Below are positions 5,591 through 6,949 of a stretch of 6,949 nucleotides of DNA, in pieces. This stretch comes from Rubrobacter sp. (GTDB lineage Bacteria; Actinomycetota; Rubrobacteria; Rubrobacterales; Rubrobacteraceae), in contig JADDKG010000096.1 of the NCBI GenBank assembly GCA_020253895.1, forward strand, positions 1 to 6,949. The letters are read 5' to 3'. Below the pieces are notes generated by a model. It saw nothing but the letters and a program-made list of their open reading frames with translations. It was not told the DNA's origin and did no database searches. A program made the position numbers and the translations under genes. Every line of letters begins with the position of its first letter. The first letter of the stretch is position 1.

Positions 5591-5599
5591 TGATATACT
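5591..5599 (+). promoter_or_regulatory. extended -10 promoter candidate for thiI
   Basis: TGATATACT combines a TGN extension with TATACT (5 of 6 to TATAAT). An extended -10 can work without a good -35, and none is visible here. Transcription would start near 5606, giving an A-rich leader of about 65 nt before the thiI ATG. This suggests that thiI is transcribed on its own rather than only by read-through from the NYN gene. Confidence 0.5.
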
Positions 5600-5652
5600 C
5601 GCCGGGCAAACTCGTCACTGCTCTCACCTTGCCGCAAAACAAACGAAGCTTG

Positions 5653-5667
5653 AAGGAGACGGCGGAG
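5653..5667 (+). promoter_or_regulatory. two stacked Shine-Dalgarno-like sites before thiI
   Basis: AAGGAGA (5653-5659) lies 12 nt from the ATG at 5672 and GGAG (5664-5667) lies 4 nt from it. One is slightly far and one slightly close, but together they support this ATG. The contrast with the SD-less starts of the NYN and CCA genes is clear. Confidence 0.6.
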
Positions 5668-5671
5668 CTTT

Positions 5672-6949
5672 ATGGCTGAGACGGTCGAGAGGACAACGGA
5701 GACAGCCCGGGAGGCCGGAGGCCTTCCGGAGTTCCGGCGGGGGCTTCTGGTGCGGATGGGGGGTGAGATCTACACCAAGTCCTCCAGGACGCGCCGGAGG
5801 TTCCTGCGGGTCTTGGTAAACAACATACGTCTGGCGCTGCGCGAGGCCGGCATCAGGGCCTCCGTCAGGCCCGAGTGGAGCCGGATACACGTCTACGCGG
5901 ACGATCCGGACAAGGCCCGGGAGGTGCTCGGCAGGGTCTTCGGGGTCTACGCGGTGGCCGAGGTCGTGGAGGTTCCATACACCTCGCTCGCGGACCTGGT
6001 GGAGAAGGTCGCCCCGATGTTCCGCGAGCACGTCGCGGGCAAGACCTTCGCCGTGCGGGCCCGCAGGCGGCGGGCGCCGTTCACCTCCCAGGACGTGGGC
6101 CGCGAGCTGGGAGCCGCCCTGCTGCCCTTCTCCGCCGGCGTCGACCTCGACGAGCCCGAGGCCGAGGTCAGGCTGGAGGTCGGCAGGGAGAAGGCCTTCG
6201 TCATCCTGGAGGAGTCCAAGGGCCCCGGGGGGTTCCCCGCGGGCACCGGGGGGCGGGCGCTTGCCCTCTTCTCGGGGGGCTTCGACTCCCCGGTGGCCGC
6301 CTGGCAGGTGATGCGGCGCGGCATCCGGGTGGACCTCGTGGTCTACGACCTCGGCGGCTGCGGGCAGGTCGGGCAGGCGCTCGCGGTGGCCCGGGAGCTC
6401 GCGCTGCGCTGGGCGCCGGGACTCAAGATGCGGGCCAACGTGGTGGACCTCGCCCCGGTCGTCTCCGCCCTCGTCCGGCGGGTTGACCCGCGGCTGCGCC
6501 AGATCCTGCTCAAGCGCGCCATGTACCGGGCGGGCTCCATCCTGGCCGCGGAGCTGGGGTTCGAGGCGCTCATCACCGGGGAGTCCCTGGGGCAGGTCTC
6601 CACCCAGACCCTGCGCAACCTCGCGGTGGCCGAGGAGGCGGCGGGCGTGCCCGTGCTCCGGCCGCTGGTGGGCTCCGACAAGCAGGAGATCGTCGAGACC
6701 GCCCGGGACATCGGGACCCACGACGCCTCGGCCCTCGTCAAGGAGCACTGCTCGATCGCCACCGGGCCGGTCGAGACCTGGGCCGACCCCGAGGAGGTGC
6801 TCACCGCCGAGAGCGGGCTCGGACAGGACGTGGACGAGGGCTGGCTGCGCCAGGCGGTAAAGAACCGGCGGGTCATACGCCTGAAGAGCTGGGACCCTGC
6901 CTCCGAAGAGACCCCGGACTACGTGGTGGACCGGGTGCCGGAGGGGGCG
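5672..6949 (+). CDS. thiI: ThiI, tRNA 4-thiouridine synthase / thiazole sulfur-transfer protein (C-terminus cut by window edge)
   Basis: Adenylates U8 of tRNA and replaces its oxygen with sulfur to give 4-thiouridine; in some bacteria it also passes sulfur to ThiS for thiamine synthesis. The frame is open for 426 codons to the right edge. An N-terminal ferredoxin-like region (about 20-100) is followed by a THUMP domain (about 100-185). The PP-loop ATPase domain carries SGGFDSP (201-207), KRAMYR (281-286), GESLGQVSTQT (303-313) and PVLRPLVGSDKQEI (327-340). Cys360, in KEHCSIA, aligns by eye with E. coli Cys344, the cysteine that forms a disulfide with the rhodanese-domain cysteine during turnover. 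After about 405 the sequence turns polar and then reads DYVVDRVPEGA, which looks like the entry into a C-terminal rhodanese domain that would lie beyond the window (inferred). The PP-loop has Phe where Ile or Tyr is commoner. Sulfur probably comes from a cysteine desulfurase, with the nearby rhodanese a possible alternative. Confidence 0.95.
   Translation, partial: MAETVERTTETAREAGGLPEFRRGLLVRMGGEIYTKSSRTRRRFLRVLVNNIRLALREAGIRASVRPEWSRIHVYADDPDKAREVLGRVFGVYAVAEVVEVPYTSLADLVEKVAPMFREHVAGKTFAVRARRRRAPFTSQDVGRELGAALLPFSAGVDLDEPEAEVRLEVGREKAFVILEESKGPGGFPAGTGGRALALFSGGFDSPVAAWQVMRRGIRVDLVVYDLGGCGQVGQALAVARELALRWAPGLKMRANVVDLAPVVSALVRRVDPRLRQILLKRAMYRAGSILAAELGFEALITGESLGQVSTQTLRNLAVAEEAAGVPVLRPLVGSDKQEIVETARDIGTHDASALVKEHCSIATGPVETWADPEEVLTAESGLGQDVDEGWLRQAVKNRRVIRLKSWDPASEETPDYVVDRVPEGA

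Noticed and set aside
5624..6748. 374-codon minus-strand frame opposite thiI
   Set aside because: It is antisense to a secure ThiI coding region and is rich in His, Gly, Pro, Leu and Arg repeats without motifs.
1..6949. New defence, mobile or multi-gene system; CRISPR array; tRNA or other RNA gene
   Set aside because: All large frames belong to known housekeeping or regulatory families, and I see no direct repeat arrays, transposase, integrase or cloverleaf-like sequence.

Overview
The window reads as ordinary chromosomal DNA from a very GC-rich bacterium, most likely an actinobacterium of the Rubrobacter type. This placement is an inference from three things: the strong G/C third-position bias, the frequent Arg AGG/CGG and Ile ATA codons (often seen in thermophiles), and a CCA-adding enzyme whose C-terminal half resembles the actinobacterial PcnA group. 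There are seven protein genes. The two outermost run off the window edges. I see no mobile element, CRISPR array or RNA gene.

Layout. Positions 1-4846 are read on the minus strand. From upstream to downstream they hold a STAS-domain anti-anti-sigma-like protein (4846-4481), a CCA-adding tRNA nucleotidyltransferase with an HD domain (4463-2931), a two-domain rhodanese-type sulfurtransferase (2934-2056, overlapping the previous gene by 4 bases), a small hypothetical membrane protein (1994-1584), and a partial APC-superfamily amino acid permease (1507 to the left edge). A 139-bp divergent intergenic region (4847-4985) separates this block from two plus-strand genes: a NYN/LabA-like PIN-fold protein (4986-5555) and thiI (5672 to the right edge), the tRNA 4-thiouridine / thiazole sulfur-transfer enzyme.

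How the genes may work together. CCA-adding enzyme and ThiI both act on tRNA, at the 3' end and at U8 respectively. The rhodanese is a plausible source or carrier of persulfide sulfur for ThiI. NYN proteins are PIN-like and usually thought to be RNases. The central part of the window is therefore loosely a tRNA-maturation and sulfur-transfer neighbourhood, although the genes lie on both strands and no shared control is shown. The STAS protein has no partner anti-sigma kinase in view.

Most worth a second look: a four-cysteine zinc-ribbon-like insert inside the HD domain of the CCA-adding enzyme; a Glu in place of the first catalytic Asp of that enzyme; three genes with no Shine-Dalgarno sequence whose start codons sit 8-11 nt behind a -10-like hexamer (candidate leaderless mRNAs); and three copies of the heptamer GATGYTA in the divergent intergenic region. 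I did not find a clearly new multi-gene system.
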